From: Daldinia sp. FL1419
Taxonomy: Eukaryota > Ascomycota > Sordariomycetes > Xylariales > Hypoxylaceae
Length of the DNA: 64,000 bases
NCBI GenBank assembly: GCA_025201765.1
Contig: MU623482.1
Span: 22,748 to 86,747, forward strand
Reading direction: 5' to 3'
This document shows, in pieces, positions 24,164 through 36,304 of the stretch. Under the pieces are notes generated by a model, which saw only the letters and a program-made list of their open reading frames with translations, made no database searches and was not told where the DNA came from. Made by a program: the position numbers and the translations under genes. Numbering within the stretch: the stretch's first letter is position 1; each line of letters opens with the position of its first letter.

Positions 24164-26006
24164 TCAAATAGCCTTGGTACGAGAGAACAAACTGCTGTAG
24201 ACGGCGTCCACAACAGGCGCAGCACTAATCATCCGTCCACCAAAGTAACGGCCGTTTAGCCCCTTAATGGCGTTCTCGCCCCCTTGGACCTTGTCGAATT
24301 TGAGGAAAATATCGCCTTGCGAGTTCGGATCGAGGGAGATGTGGACTACGTGTCCATATTTCTCTTCGGCTTCCTGTCGAACGTCATCCTCCAGTTCCTT
24401 AATCCAATTTTCACCTTCTTCTCTGTAACCATTAGTTAGTACTGGCGGGAAAGAACATCTCAGGTGAAGGGGCACATACTCAGCTGGATCAAACATGTTG
24501 TGTAGTACAACACAGCGACTGGCCATATTGACATTTACTGGGAGCGGCTTAGTCTCCGTCTTGGGCTTGAGAATCTGTCTCTCATCACGGCTTCCGTTTG
24601 AAGCTTCATCGGTTCGGGCGAGCTTTCTCATGAGGGCATCGCGACTATAGTTGTTAAAATTGACTCCCGCAACATCAGTGTCATCCAGAGCGCTCGCGCC
24701 GGTCGCCTTGTCGTTGTCACGACCTCCCGCTCGGTCGAATCCAGAAGCTTGGGGTCCTCGCCCACCAGCACCGGAGAAAGCGGATCCCTGGTATGGTTGG
24801 TTTTGGCCCTGGAACCTCTGTAGGATATTGGCAGTTGATTCAGGGGTAAACTTATCGTTACCAAGACCAACACGAATTGGACGACCAGCGAGGTCAAATC
24901 CATTCATCTTCTCAAGTGCTTCACGAGCTTGATCAGCTTCACGGAACCTGGTGTCTTCAAGTTAGCGAAGTTTTACTATTAAAGCGAGTATCCCGAAGCG
25001 TACTGTACGAATCCGTAACCACGGCTGCGACCGGTATCATCTTTTTGAAGCTGGACAAATTCGAGCTCGCCGAAGGGTTCAAACACGTTTTGCAAATCTT
25101 GTTCAGTAATGCTGAAGTGGATATTTCCCACATAAAGGCGATGGAAGGGGATCGAGTTTGCGTGGGAGCCCGAACCTTCCGTGTTACGGACTTGGCGATT
25201 CTTCTCAGCTTCGGTAAGCTGGACGATAACTGGAATACCTAGGAGTTGGTGACCTGTGAGCTGGAGAGCAGCAGTTACGGATTCTTCGTTTTTGAATTCA
25301 ACGTAGCCAACACTATACTGGTAATTAGCGACGTGGGCGTTAGATAATGAGGTATAGGCATATGTACTAACCCTTTAGACCTGCCACTAATACGATCCTT
25401 CACAATCTGTGCTTCTGTAACGGGGCCAACCTTTTCGAAGAATTCCTTTAGCTCCTTGGTGCGAAGACGAGCAGCCAGCTGCTGGACAAATACGGTACGA
25501 CGATCTCGCTCGTCTTCGGTTAATTGGGGGGTCGGATCACGCTTTGGTGTACGTCCTCCTCGAGGCCTGTCTTCTTCCCTGCCCCGGTAGTGGCCGCGAT
25601 CATCGCGTTCACGATCGCGATCACGATGGTCATCTCTTGGACGGTAGTGCCGACGAGGGGATCGCGAGCGGGTACGGTCTCGGCCGCGTCCACCGCTGCG
25701 GTAATAATCCCCATCACCTCCTCTGTGACGACGTGAGTGTCGACGGTCATCATCACGGCTTCGACTTCTGCGCCTACTCTTATGGCTTCCAGCTTCGCTA
25801 CGGGGTGTAGCCTCCCTATCATCACCCCGGTCACGTCGTCCACGGTCGTTGCTGCGATCGCGTCTTCGGCCGAGACTTCGGTCGCGATCTCTACGTTCGG
25901 GTCGGTCAGATTTTACGCGATCAGAATCTTTAGTTCCGTTCTCCTTAGTATCATTCTTGTTGCTAGCAGTGGCATCAAGCAGAGCCTCAACATCAAGGGT
26001 AGCCAT
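24164..26006 (-). CDS. rsd1: RBM39/CAPER-alpha (Rsd1-type) RS/RRM splicing factor
   Basis: Four exons give 556 residues: 25372-26006, 25004-25312, 24480-24947 and 24164-24422, all in phase. The N-terminus has an RS-like tract rich in Arg, Asp and Ser (residues ~30-165). RRM1 has TVFVQQL and SKGVGYVEF (RNP1 spans the first splice junction); RRM2 has LYVGNIHFSI and RGYGFVQF (also across a junction). A linker with SRDALMRKLART follows, then a C-terminal UHM-like RRM3 (CVVLHNMFDPAE ... GDIFLKFDKVQGGENAIKGL). This architecture is that of human RBM39 and S. pombe Rsd1, which act in 3' splice-site recognition alongside U2AF. The symbol follows the S. pombe name. Confidence 0.93.
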
Positions 26007-26850
26007 CTTGAATGATACCTTATTATAGGTCAGAGTAAGACTAGAAGAAGTTTTTTTAGGAATCGACAACTTCCTCTAGGTGTTTAATTACGATTGCTGG
26101 TCAAGATACTTTCTTTTGTCGCCGAGATAAGAAAAAATCTTGTCGAATAATTTGGTAGTATGGAGTAGTACTGTTAAAAATAATAAAAGTACTTACAAGC
26201 GTTGAGCAGACGAGGTTCAATGTATGGGTCCTAGGTGGACATTTGAACTTATGAAGTAAAAGATGAGGGGGGTGGCAGGAGAAGATGCAGAAAATGCTAA
26301 CTTGTCGGTCTTTCCGGTTAAAAATAAGTACCATGATCCGTGACGAAGTACCTACGTACCTATGTACCTAGAACAAACTTTCTCTCATTGCGCACATGTT
26401 TACATAATGGTGGCTTCTGGGCGGGATCTGCCAAGCCTTTTATGGGGCCAACTGAGCAATTGGCGGTTGCATGGATTTAATGAATGCGGCAAGCATAAGC
26501 TGATACATATTACGTTTAATGCCATAATTTGCATATTATTTTGATCATTCAAACACAGTTGCTGATTTAATAAGGGGGACTTGTTCAATATTCTGTTCAA
26601 TATCTCTCCTAAGCAAGAACAAGAACCAATCGTGAAGACAAATACAAGTCATTAATTATTAGATAAGTTGAGTGCAGATTAAAGCTGGGCATTCCCATAA
26701 TTCCGTGTCGTACTAGGTACCGAACGCCAAATCTGCCGACCTTATACCTAGAATCTCACTTCCCAGCCCATTTTCACATTATGCCCATTCAATACTTATC
26801 GCCATGCCCATATATACAGAATGGGTCTCTTATGAAGCAACGGTCAAGAC
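26007..26850. promoter_or_regulatory. Upstream region of the RBM39-type gene and 3' region of SCS7
   Basis: Tandem minus-strand genes flank this stretch. It includes a TACCTACGTACCTATGTACCTAG cluster of the recurrent palindromic family near 26,349-26,371. No coding signature was found. Confidence 0.45.
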
Positions 26851-28032
26851 CTAAGCCGTTTTAACGACAGTAACCAGCTCGGTGCCGAATACTTGATCCC
26901 AAAATCGGCTGGTCACACCGAAGCCCAGCTCGTAGTCTAGGAAGTGATGGGCAAGGTGGTACTTCTTGAGGCCCTTGTACCAGAGAGGGAGGTTCTGGTG
27001 GTGTAGGAAGTAGTGAGTCAAGTCGTAGCAGACATATCCGAAGATGCCGCCGCAGTATACGGCTGTGGCCAAATACCAATTCCAGAAGAAAATGGCATGC
27101 GCAAGCTTCCAGAAGGGGGTTGCGAGCACCACGAAGAGCGTCGGGGGCATCACCAGACGATATTTGTCCATCGGGAGGTAGTGATGTACTCCATGCAGCA
27201 GAAAGTGTAACGTGATTCCGACCCGGTTATCCGGTAGGTAGCTAGAAAGAGTTATTAGCAACAGATCTATAATAAATTTAGACGGTATGGCATACTCATC
27301 AAGATGGAAAAGACATCGGTGCAGGATGTACTCGATAAGCGTCCACAGGAACAGACCACCACCAAAGCAGCCGGCTAGCCCCAGATTGGATTCGAATCCC
27401 TCAGAGGCTAGGTAGACACCATAGGCGACCGCGGGTAGCCATATCATAGGGACAACCCACCAAGGGGTTAAACTGAGAGGCTCCAGGAAGTTTCCGAACA
27501 AAGGCGCCGAGGCACCGCCCTTGTAATGTCGCGGTCGGTGGACCTGATCGAGATAGAACCTCTTGCTGAAACCACCATACCATACTTGCATCAAAAGAGG
27601 CTTGCTCAAGTCCAGGAACTTGTGTTGCTTGTAGTCGTTGTTGAAGTCTGTTTCCTTGCTCAGGTCTTCCTCGCAGGACATCCCCGTTCGTGGGTGGACG
27701 TAGGGAGTGACTCTGTCATTGGTCTGAGGGTCTGCGATCTTCTCCTGGACATCTCCATTGGGCGCGAGCTTATCTGTTACCAAAAAGGCGGTCTGGTACT
27801 CCTCCAAGATTTCGTATGCGGAATCGGAGTGCGTATGGGAGATTTCATCTTTGAGAATCGCGGTGATATCTTTTCCGGCGTATTCGAGAATCAAGTCGGG
27901 GCCACCGGGGTGGGATTCGATAAATTCGGTCACATCGTAGACGTTAGTGCCGATTGTAACATAGCAAGACTTTTGGCTGTTGTGCGACTCGACCTCAGCT
28001 TGGGTGAGGGTCGGTAGTGTTCGACCAGGCAT
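26851..28032 (-). CDS. scs7: Scs7-type ceramide very-long-chain fatty acid 2-hydroxylase (cytochrome b5 fused)
   Basis: Two exons (27296-28032 and 26851-27241) give 375 residues. The N-terminal cytochrome b5 domain carries the haem-ligand HPGG at residues 41-44. The C-terminal fatty-acid hydroxylase domain has the di-iron histidine boxes (HRCLFH, HFLLHGVHHYLPMD, HYFLHHQ, YHLAHHFLDYELGFG) and several hydrophobic membrane spans. Known role: alpha-hydroxylation of the very-long-chain acyl group of ceramide in the ER. The 54-nt intron 27242-27295 has a GTATGC donor, a CTAATAAC branch region and a CTAG acceptor, is a multiple of three and has no stop, so the unspliced reading frame stays open; splicing restores the family sequence HLDDYLPDNRVG. 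Confidence 0.95.
   Translation of the reverse strand: MPGRTLPTLTQAEVESHNSQKSCYVTIGTNVYDVTEFIESHPGGPDLILEYAGKDITAILKDEISHTHSDSAYEILEEYQTAFLVTDKLAPNGDVQEKIADPQTNDRVTPYVHPRTGMSCEEDLSKETDFNNDYKQHKFLDLSKPLLMQVWYGGFSKRFYLDQVHRPRHYKGGASAPLFGNFLEPLSLTPWWVVPMIWLPAVAYGVYLASEGFESNLGLAGCFGGGLFLWTLIEYILHRCLFHLDEYAIPSKFIIDLLLITLSSYLPDNRVGITLHFLLHGVHHYLPMDKYRLVMPPTLFVVLATPFWKLAHAIFFWNWYLATAVYCGGIFGYVCYDLTHYFLHHQNLPLWYKGLKKYHLAHHFLDYELGFGVTSRFWDQVFGTELVTVVKTA
27242..27295 (-). other. Stopless 3n intron in SCS7
   Basis: A 54-nt intron inferred from family sequence and splice signals. If retained, it would add 18 hydrophobic residues between the HRCLFH box and HGVHH without a frameshift. Confidence 0.8.
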
Positions 28033-29030
28033 TTTTGCGCGAAGTTCAAAACTGATAATTTAAGGAGTGACAGATATCGGAAAATAAAAGAAATATGGAA
28101 GCCCGTAGGAACGAGTAAATCCTCACGTCAAAGGAAGACTCGCGAAGGGGACGGAAAAAAGAAGGATTGAGGTTATTCGAAAAGAGATGAATTAAAACAA
28201 ACTCAGGGGACTCGGATATAATAAAGCATTGAAGATCTTCAATTTTTTAGGGGGTCCAATCGTTTTTTAGCGTTCGGATTAGCGTTCGGAGGAAATGAAC
28301 TTCGTCTGACCTAACCTGACCGAGTATTCCGCAGTCACTTTTGCAGCATTTGACAGCCTGACAGTGGCGTTATCGGTTATCACTTATCGTATGATACCCT
28401 GCTATATAGCACGTTCTGACGCTGTGGGATCTGCTATTTCCAGCTAGAGGTCGAATCTATTTACTATTTCAAAGCCCGACGCAATTTAAGTTACAATAGG
28501 GGACGTGTCTTATTCTTCTTTCCTTTACTTTTTCTTACTTTGAAAAATCCATGAATACCTTTACCATGTATATTATACTTCGTATATAGGGTTCTTTATT
28601 GATACGTCTTAGCGTAGCTAGGTACTACCCACCCAAATTAAGGCCAGCACATGCATGTATATTAGTAACTGTTAAGCACCAGGGACTCGCGGAAGTTTAT
28701 TAATCTTATCGATCAATTTTTGTAGTTAGGTACCAAGATATTCCCACCTTCCATACTCCCATGTACATTGACTCCGAATGATGCTCGGGTATCTTAAAAA
28801 AGGCCTACGTTATGTACCTAGGTACATAGTATGCCTCCTATACTGTCCGCGGAAACCGAAAACTCCTGACTTATGCCCCCTATGATCATGTTCCTATTTC
28901 CACCGTTTATTCTACTTAATACAAGTGTGAACGCTATGCCATGCCATTTCATGATGCCATTAACCCAATCCTCCTGCCTTGTACCATGCAATCCCATTTT
29001 CATATGGTACAATTATCAGCTCTATGCCCA
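28033..29030. promoter_or_regulatory. SCS7 promoter and IMA1 3' region
   Basis: Non-coding stretch between two minus-strand genes. It contains a perfect palindromic TATGTACCTAGGTACATA near 28,812. Short ORFs overlapping the IMA1 end have no signature. Confidence 0.45.
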
Positions 29031-31390
29031 CTATAGAAAAATCTGTACCATGTGATGAACAATCACGGTCGCAATATGAACGCTGCCATATGTACTCCAG
29101 GGGTATTTCGTACCGATTCCTGACCAAATACTCCAAGCAAGAATAAGTGAGGAAAACACCTGCGCCAACCCAAAGTTTGCCCACGACAGGGACAAAACTG
29201 ACGGCTGCTTTCCGTATCTAAGTTGAGCATCCACTTTTAAGTCCGCAGTGAGTCGAATCGAGACGATTAGGCAAGCTATAATAGCAGTCAAAGCGAGGCT
29301 TAGGCCATATGGCTCATCTGTTTTCAATGCCAAAACCCACGCGTAAAGGGCGCCACCAAGCACGAATAACTCCACGAAACGAGTTACACGATGGTTTTGC
29401 TTGTCTGATGCGCCCCGGGCACCCTGAGCACCCCGGGCACCTAGGCGAGTACCGAAAACCGAGCTCGTACCTACGCGTCTAGAACCCCGATACCTCTCCT
29501 CATCTGGGTCTGGACTAATGCTGAAAGAACTGGCAAACATCCTCGAGAGATTATCTCGCGGATCATCCTTATCTTCCGGTGCAAAGAACTTCGGCTCGGC
29601 AAATTTAATATCTGATAGACTACCTTTGCTCGGTGACCCTATATCCAGAGGTCCCCTGGTCGTGCTTTGGAAAAAGTTTTCCTTTACCTCCTTCGGGCTT
29701 TCTCTAATAATTGGGCGCATAGGAGGATTGCGTAGCCTCTGTGCGGGAGTAGTAGGTGCGGGAGGGACCTTGTACCAGATGGGTCCAGATTTGACCTCTA
29801 TCGGGGTGTCGTTAAAGCGCGGGTTGGTATTCTTCACCCTATACGGATTGTATGAGCTAAACGCTCGGTGCTGCGAGGCAGAAGGTGTCCAATCCATTTC
29901 TGCCTCGTAGTGAACTACCTGTGGTTCAGGTTTTCTGGTCCTGATCGGATCGGACAGACGCATAGAACTAAAAGAAGACTGAAAAATCCCGTTCTCGTGT
30001 GGTCTACTAAAGGAATTACCGAAGGAACCACTGAATGAGTTATTGAAGGAGCCGCTGGAGGGCCCATTGTTCGCGGCTGTCTGATATATATTTGGACTCT
30101 GAGGGGAATGCGGCAGAGGGTCAATAGGCGATTGGGAGATTTCATCGAGTGCGCTTCCCAGGTCATTTCTATTCTCATGTGACTTTGGCGCAACAGGGAA
30201 CTTCTCTGGTATTTTTATCGTCGGGCGAGGTCGAAAGAGAGGCGTCGTGTCTGTATGAATGGACTTTCGTGATGCATGGTAGATCTAGACTCCGTCTTAG
30301 CATAAATTTATACGCAGAATTTCAACTATACTTACAAAGGTCATTAGCATTGCTATGGCGAGTTGCGCTCCGAGCTGAGCCGGAATTTGCAGTCCTTCCG
30401 AGGAGCTATATTGTGCCATGGACAGGCCTGCAAATCGGACCAACAATATAAGAAATTGGTATGTGTACCAATGCTTAAATCCGAGATAATGCGCGGTGAA
30501 ACCACGTATCGTCTGCTTAAAGCGCGGGTTCCACGGAAGTGAACAAAGCCCAAAGATAATCGCCCAAGACATAAATCGATCTGTGTGAGGTAATCGAGCG
30601 TTACCATACTGATATACAGTCTTCAAAATCGTAGCTATACGCGAATCCGCTCCACTTGGAGCGTACTGTCCTATAATGAGAGACCAGAGCATCGCGATAT
30701 GCCATGCAAACTGCAGCGCGAAACCAAGATTCCACGCCCATCTCCCTACCCAGTCGACCATGTCTAGAATTCCTCGCCGTTTTACTTCCCGTCGGCTCGA
30801 CCGCGTACGGTCCATCATTCGGCGCATGTGATCGGTTTGCGCCGTATAGCTTGCCTCACCTAGCTTTTTCTCCACCCTGGGTTTGCAATCGGCGCACATC
30901 TGGGGGTATCTATTCTCTAGATCCTTTCGAAGGGACCAGTATCTCTTCTCTCGAGCCGCATATTCGGCGCTGGTATGATCCTCCGGCCACTCAAATTGCG
31001 CGAGCGAACTCGTGAGCATATGTTGGTTTCTTAAGCATGTATTGCAGAATACCGACTCCTCGGAGCCTGCGCCATTCGGCGATATTGACCGCGTTGGCGA
31101 GCGGGGTACTGATGAACGAGAAATAGCAAACTGAACCTGGGGTCGCTCGGCAGATGACGTCGTCGCAGGAGGATCGGTAATGCTTCCATACTACTATAAG
31201 ATTAGCTCTGCGCAAGTATATTTGGTATATCTTGACGCGGTATTAAGAGATCTGATGTACTTACCTCATCTAGCCAATTTGTTGCATCGCAATACAGACA
31301 GAGAAACGACTTTTGGCCTTCGAAACGTCGTTGGGACTTTTTGCCGCAATAAAAGCAGCTGAGGAATTTCCTCGACCGCAAGGTCGCCAT
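29031..31390 (-). CDS. ima1: Ima1/TMEM201 (Samp1)-family inner nuclear membrane protein
   Basis: Three exons (31265-31390, 30336-31190, 29031-30284) give 744 residues, all in phase. The N-terminal Ima1_N zinc-binding domain has paired CxxC motifs: Cys12/Cys15 and Cys31/Cys34 (SCFYCGKK ... FLCLYCDATNWLDE), then FCNTC and MCADC in exon 2. Several hydrophobic membrane spans follow (around WNLGFALQFAWHIAMLWSLI, MSWAIIFGLCSLPW, WYTYQFLILLVRFAGLS, AIAMLMTF), then a long Ser/Pro-rich segment, and further membrane spans near the C-terminus (LFVLGGALYAWVLAL; AQVFSSLILAWSIWSG). Family members sit in the inner nuclear membrane and help couple centromeric heterochromatin or LINC complexes to the envelope. 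The first ATG context gives MATLRSRKF. Confidence 0.92.
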
Positions 31391-33264
31391 ATTTGCCTGT
31401 TCGATCGCAATGAGAGGTAGGTAAATATCAAACCGAGGCAAAATGCGATGCTTAATAAAGGATAAACAGATTGTTTTGGTTGTGGGTACTAGGAAATTTA
31501 ATAATTATGAAAAAGTCGAGATGGTGATTCAACCTTTTTTTTTCCTGTTCGCGTTATAGCGGGATAATTGTTCTATTTAGTTCTGCCTGAGAACCGTGTT
31601 TTTTGCCCAAGGTTGCGACGCGATAAGGCGTTATCCCTGCTCCCGATAAACTCTAATATCGGCAGCTACCGTAGTAACGCGTTATTGTAGTACATGTATC
31701 TCTCCAGAAATACAAAATACAGTATATTATATTCAGCATAACTAAAGCCAATAAAGTTTCAAGAAAACATTGACCATGTGCGAAGACTTCTTTCAAGTTT
31801 GATTATTTTTTTACAATTTCTTTTTCCATTTTTTGATTGTATAAATGCTAAGTGCTCAACAGAGGTCAGAATGCCAAGACCCGACCGTTAATTCTTGTTA
31901 GGCACTGACATGACAACGCTAGAGAGTTAGTGACGTAGTATGTAATGCCAAAATAGATCTTATTTAGACCCTGCGGCGATCCACAATTAGTGCTAATGTA
32001 AGGTACCGTCTACATCTTTCGAACACCTGTTTGCCTGTTTACCTTCACCCGGTATTAACTCATTTACATACCACAACAACTTCTGGGCATTTCTAGGGCT
32101 AACAAAACAAGGAAAATATGGAATTAAAACTAACTAAATGCGCAGGAAAATAAATAAAAATTAATAATTATATTTTTCAAAAGAAAAAGGGTTCTGGTGA
32201 CTCAGAAAAGGTTCGTCATACTCTCTCACCGGAGGGCATTCGGACCTTGCGCCCGGTGAATATCCTAGTTGCCACGTGCATACATTGTACTTACCGTGCC
32301 TACAGGGTCTACCGTATCTACAACAACCATTGCGGCCTTTGGCGCCGTGTTTTTTCTTTTTAAAAGAAAGGTCATCGGCTAGACATCTAAGCAACTAAAC
32401 AGAAAATTCACCGCACCTATTTATTATTCAAAGACATTTTCCACCAATAATACAAGTTCAACACAGTTTAATTCTTGGCCGACACCAAGAACTGTTATAT
32501 CCACACTTGGTGGTTGTTACTGCAGAGTTACCAGTTAACAATTTAGGAAACTATAGGTTACTATTATGGAATAGGTACCTTAGTTAATCCTCCACCTGAC
32601 TACTCGTCCCCCGATCGTCGCTGGACGGCCCTTGCCTCTAAGGTTCTTATGAACCCGAGTCGTGTCTGCAAATAATTACTCGTGTGCTATATAATCCCAA
32701 AGGTGTCATGCATCTGGGAGGGGGTTTCGGTGCTTAATATTAACAAGATCATTAAAAGTAAGTCATACTAGCACATGATAGCCTACACAAGCTTCCAATA
32801 TCCCATGTCTTCAGTGCAATTGCTAACAAGTCGGCTTAGGGTTAGTACCTATGTATAAGGCTAACTGAACATTTACAAGTTGGCTTCATAAGCCTCTCTG
32901 GAGGTCTTTAGTCTGGCGACTACGACACTTTTTTTGCGTCCCTAGCTTAAGGGTGCTTAAATATATTGTCCCTAAGATAGTCGACAATTTCTCTTGCCCA
33001 GATATTAAACCTGATAGGTAGGTTATTAACCTTACAATACTACCGTCGCCGATAGGAGTTGATGTTAAATAACGCAACTCCTTCGGCGATCGAGAGTAGT
33101 ATACATCAAGCTATATAACTAATACGAAACAGAACACAAGGACTGGGCTAACAAAGAGTACCAGAACCACTCTAAACCGAGTAGTCACTCACGGCTAGTG
33201 GCTCGGCTGCTTCTTGACATAAACATCATCAGCCGCATAAACAGTACAAGCCGCACAACATAAA
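31391..33264. promoter_or_regulatory. Divergent intergenic region IMA1 (-) / ALG14 (+)
   Basis: About 1.9 kb without a recognisable gene, somewhat A+T-rich. It must contain both promoters. Short ORFs (for example 32161-32394 and 32886-33077 on the minus strand) lack any signature. No tRNA or 5S gene was recognised. Confidence 0.5.
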
Positions 33265-34493
33265 ATGTCGTCCAAAGCGACAAGCACCTTTCACGATGGC
33301 GCGGGTAGTTTCCCACCTACAACCTCTCCCCGTCCTACCACGGTCACCCCCCAACCTTCTAACAACTTAACCCCTCCGCACACTCCTTCCTCTTCCTCTC
33401 ATCCTACATCCCATAACTTTACGAAATCCATCCCCAACACCTCTTCTTCCCTAAACCAAAACCATTGGCAGTGCATCATCAATATGGAGACCAACCGAGA
33501 TCGCGTTCTCTCCGCGCCTGTGGGTGACCTTTTTGAGGTCATCCGCTCGCTCGTGCAGGGCCTCGCATTTGTTCTCTCTTGGGGCGTCACTCGCCTGTAT
33601 CTCGGCGTTTGCGCAGTTTTCTCTCTGGTCTCGCTCAAGGTTCTCATGATGTTTGTCGCCGTATCCATCGTGACCTTCGTCTTCTTCGTCATCCCGGTAA
33701 GTAACATTTTTCAATAACCTACTACCCAATCCGAGGTATCTATCTATCTTATCTAGGTATCTTGCTAACTTCGAAAAAGTACCGCCACCGTTCCATTGTC
33801 ACCCACCGCAAACCCCACGAAAAGCTCTGGCCTCGCAAGGAAGCCAACGAGGTACCTTTCTTCGTGGTTCTCGTCTGCGGTTCCGGTGGTCACACGGCCG
33901 AGATGATCAAGATGGTGGAGCGCAGCATCCGATCGGAAGGCCCGAACTCGCACCGTCGCTGGGCTATCGGATACGATGACGAGCTAAGCTACAAGAAGGT
34001 TATCGACTTCGAGCGCAAACTCAACGCCCGTTTTACTGCACGCAACCTACACGCCGGCACCTTCGACATCGCGTACTTCCGTCGCAGCCGCGCCGTGCAC
34101 CAGAGCTGGTTGACAACCCCTCTTAGCGTCTACCACAGCGCTAACGACGTCTACAACATCCTGACAGACCTGCCCGCCAACCCTGCCATCCCCGAGACTA
34201 AGTTCCCCGGCGTGGTGGCCACCGATGGCCCCGGCACTGGTTTCGTGTTCCTACTCTGCGCGTACCTGATGAAGTTCTTCCAGCTGGTGCCGGACAACTG
34301 CATGAAGGGCGTGTACGTCGAGAGCTGGGCTCGAGTTAACAGCTTGAGCTTTTCGGGAAAGTTGATCAAGTTCTTCCAGCTGGCTGAGGTGTTCGTTGTC
34401 CAGCACCCGCCTCTGCGTCGACGAAACCCCCGACAGGCGTATACCAGCAATATGGTGGTGATGCCGACTGTGCCTAACGTTCCCATGCCGTAA
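33265..34493 (+). CDS. alg14: UDP-N-acetylglucosamine transferase subunit ALG14
   Basis: Two exons (33265-33696 and 33780-34493) give 381 residues from the first ATG; an internal in-frame ATG at 33484 (METNRDRVLSAPVGDLFEV) would give 308 and is closer to the family length, because residues 1-73 are Ser/Thr/Pro low complexity. A hydrophobic membrane anchor follows (FSLVSLKVLMMFVAVSIVTF) and then the Alg14 domain with FVVLVCGSGGHTAEMIKMV, DGPGTGFVFLLCAYLMK and KGVYVESWARVNSLSFSG, ending with VFVVQHPPL. Alg14 anchors the catalytic Alg13 at the ER and together they add the second GlcNAc to dolichol-PP-GlcNAc in N-glycan synthesis. Confidence 0.94.
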
Positions 34494-35209
34494 TTTATTT
34501 GCGTGGTGGTTCATTGTATGTTTTAAACTCATCATCATATTAACACACTTCACTTACTAACAGGTGCTCTTACCGTCCCAGGTACTCTTCGTTAACCGGT
34601 GCCGCTAGGCATGTTTCATGGGCACCGATGACATGATCAAACAACGATCTTCTATTGAAGTCGAAGTGATACTGGGGCAAGAGAGTCCACGATATTCGAA
34701 GGAATGGTTTAATTGCATTGCACCGCGCGGAGAGTTAATATTGAACACGAAGATGATCGAATTAATGTGGCTTGAAGACTACCTACCTAACCTAAGTAGT
34801 TGTTGCATTTTCAAAGCTGGCGAAAAGGCCGCTAGTTACATAGTATTGCACGCCAAGTTCATATCAGAACAAGGGCACGATCCATAATGGCGTTTCTAAG
34901 CCGATATAAGGATTCGAAAGATGCTAAATGATGACGATTGAATGAATTAGGAATCGAAATTCTATTTGCGCAACTTACTCGCGCGCTTCGTGCTTGATAA
35001 TCCGTAGTGAAGCTCTCCTAAATATGGGCTTTTGTTTCGTTACATTACATGTTTGACGTTGCCCCTTGGGATCGTAGAAGATCCTCCCCTAATCAGTAAT
35101 TATAAGGCTTGGCGAAGTCCTTCCACATCTAAGCTATACAGCCTTCTAATTCTATACCCTCTGACCGTCTATCCGTCTTTACATCGTACTTAGCGTCTTC
35201 ATTCGGGTA
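34494..35209. other. Convergent 3' region ALG14 / Nudix gene
   Basis: Non-coding space between convergent genes. One 89-codon ORF at 34618-34887 (+) begins MGTDDMIKQRSS; it lies directly downstream of ALG14, has no recognised domain or intron signals, and is more likely 3' UTR than a gene. Confidence 0.5.
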
Positions 35210-36304
35210 TCAAGGCGTTCTGAAAGGGAGCCTACGATGCAAACGTATATTTAACTCGATATAGTCCTTCTCGTTATCAGCGGTAATAACGCCATGTCTG
35301 ATCAAGAAATCAATAAGCACAGCAGCAGAATCAGGCTTGAACTCCTCGTTCAGCAGACGTTTCTGAACCTCCTCGATAGTCATAGAATAAAACGTCTCAA
35401 CCTCATCATCATTCGGCTTAGGGATAACATCGCCGGGAAGCTCCAAGTCGTGGACGTATATGATGTCCGGGATCAGAAGCCCCTTTTCTCCGGGAAAATC
35501 GGCGCCTGTCGCGGTTATATATGTCAGAACACCGACTGAGCGTGTGCGCTCGCGCACTAGCGCTTCGGGTAGAGAGGCTTCTTCGTCGGCTTCGTGGACG
35601 ATGGTTTCGAAGGGGCTGTCACCCGCTTTGATACCACCTCCTACTGTACCGTCTAGCATGCCGGGGCTGGTATAGAGATGAGCAGCGCGACGGCCGATCC
35701 AGAGCTTCATTTCGCCTTCGGGTGTTCTTGTGTATGCGGTGATATACGCGCCCCGACTGGTGATGCCGAATAGAGCGGCGGCGAAGCGCTCCATGTGAAC
35801 GGGGTATTTTGCGCTTACGATGGCGAACGGCTCGCTGTGCTCGCCGTCGAGAACATGGAAGAGATTCCGCTCGATGCAGATATTGATTAGTTCTGCGAAG
35901 GCCGCATTGACTGCTCCAACTATATCCTCCCCATTCGAGGAGTCTAGCACGGTGACGGTCCGCGGTGCGCTGTGGTCAACCCGGAATTGGGGGGTCCATG
36001 GCATCTTTTGGACGATCTCTGGGAGTAGATACCCATGTGGTTGATCATCATTGGGTAGTAGCAAAAGGTAGTATGTGTCCGAGGGCACAATGTCGTACGG
36101 GAAACTTTTGGTATTATTAGATCCCTATTGTATAACATGTTATTACAAGGATACTCACTTATCACACACCTGGAGCAGGGAGAGGTATGTCCTCCCGTTA
36201 GCCTCACTAGCCATCGCTCTGGGGTCTCGGGTCTTGGGCTCGTGGGACTTTGACTTATTGGCAAACCCGGTCAGTAATTGCGTTTGCCCTGATAAATTGA
36301 CCAT
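35210..36304 (-). CDS. DUF4743/Nudix-domain protein (thiamine pyrophosphokinase-related family)
   Basis: Two exons (36159-36304 and 35210-36104) give 346 residues. Joining the exons recreates the family motif CDNFPYD (LLQVCDNFPYDIVPSDTYYL). The start may instead be the in-frame ATG at 36214 (MASEANGRTYLSLLQ), which has the more typical N-terminus. Residues ~55-170 form the DUF4743 N-terminal domain; the Nudix domain follows with GTVGGGIKAGDSPFE and an altered Nudix box HEADEEASL at 219-227, where the usual Arg is His and the usual Gly is Ser but both metal-binding glutamates remain. Fungal relatives (YJR142W-like, plant NUDT20/24) act on thiamine diphosphate or its damaged oxo forms; the substrate here is inferred. 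Confidence 0.9.

Noticed and set aside
27380..27405. GGATTCGAATCCC resembling a tRNA T-arm B box
   Set aside because: It lies inside the SCS7 coding exon and has no A box or cloverleaf partner.
34618..34887. 89-codon ORF downstream of ALG14
   Set aside because: Located within the likely 3' UTR of ALG14, no recognised domain; kept only as a note in the intergenic entry.
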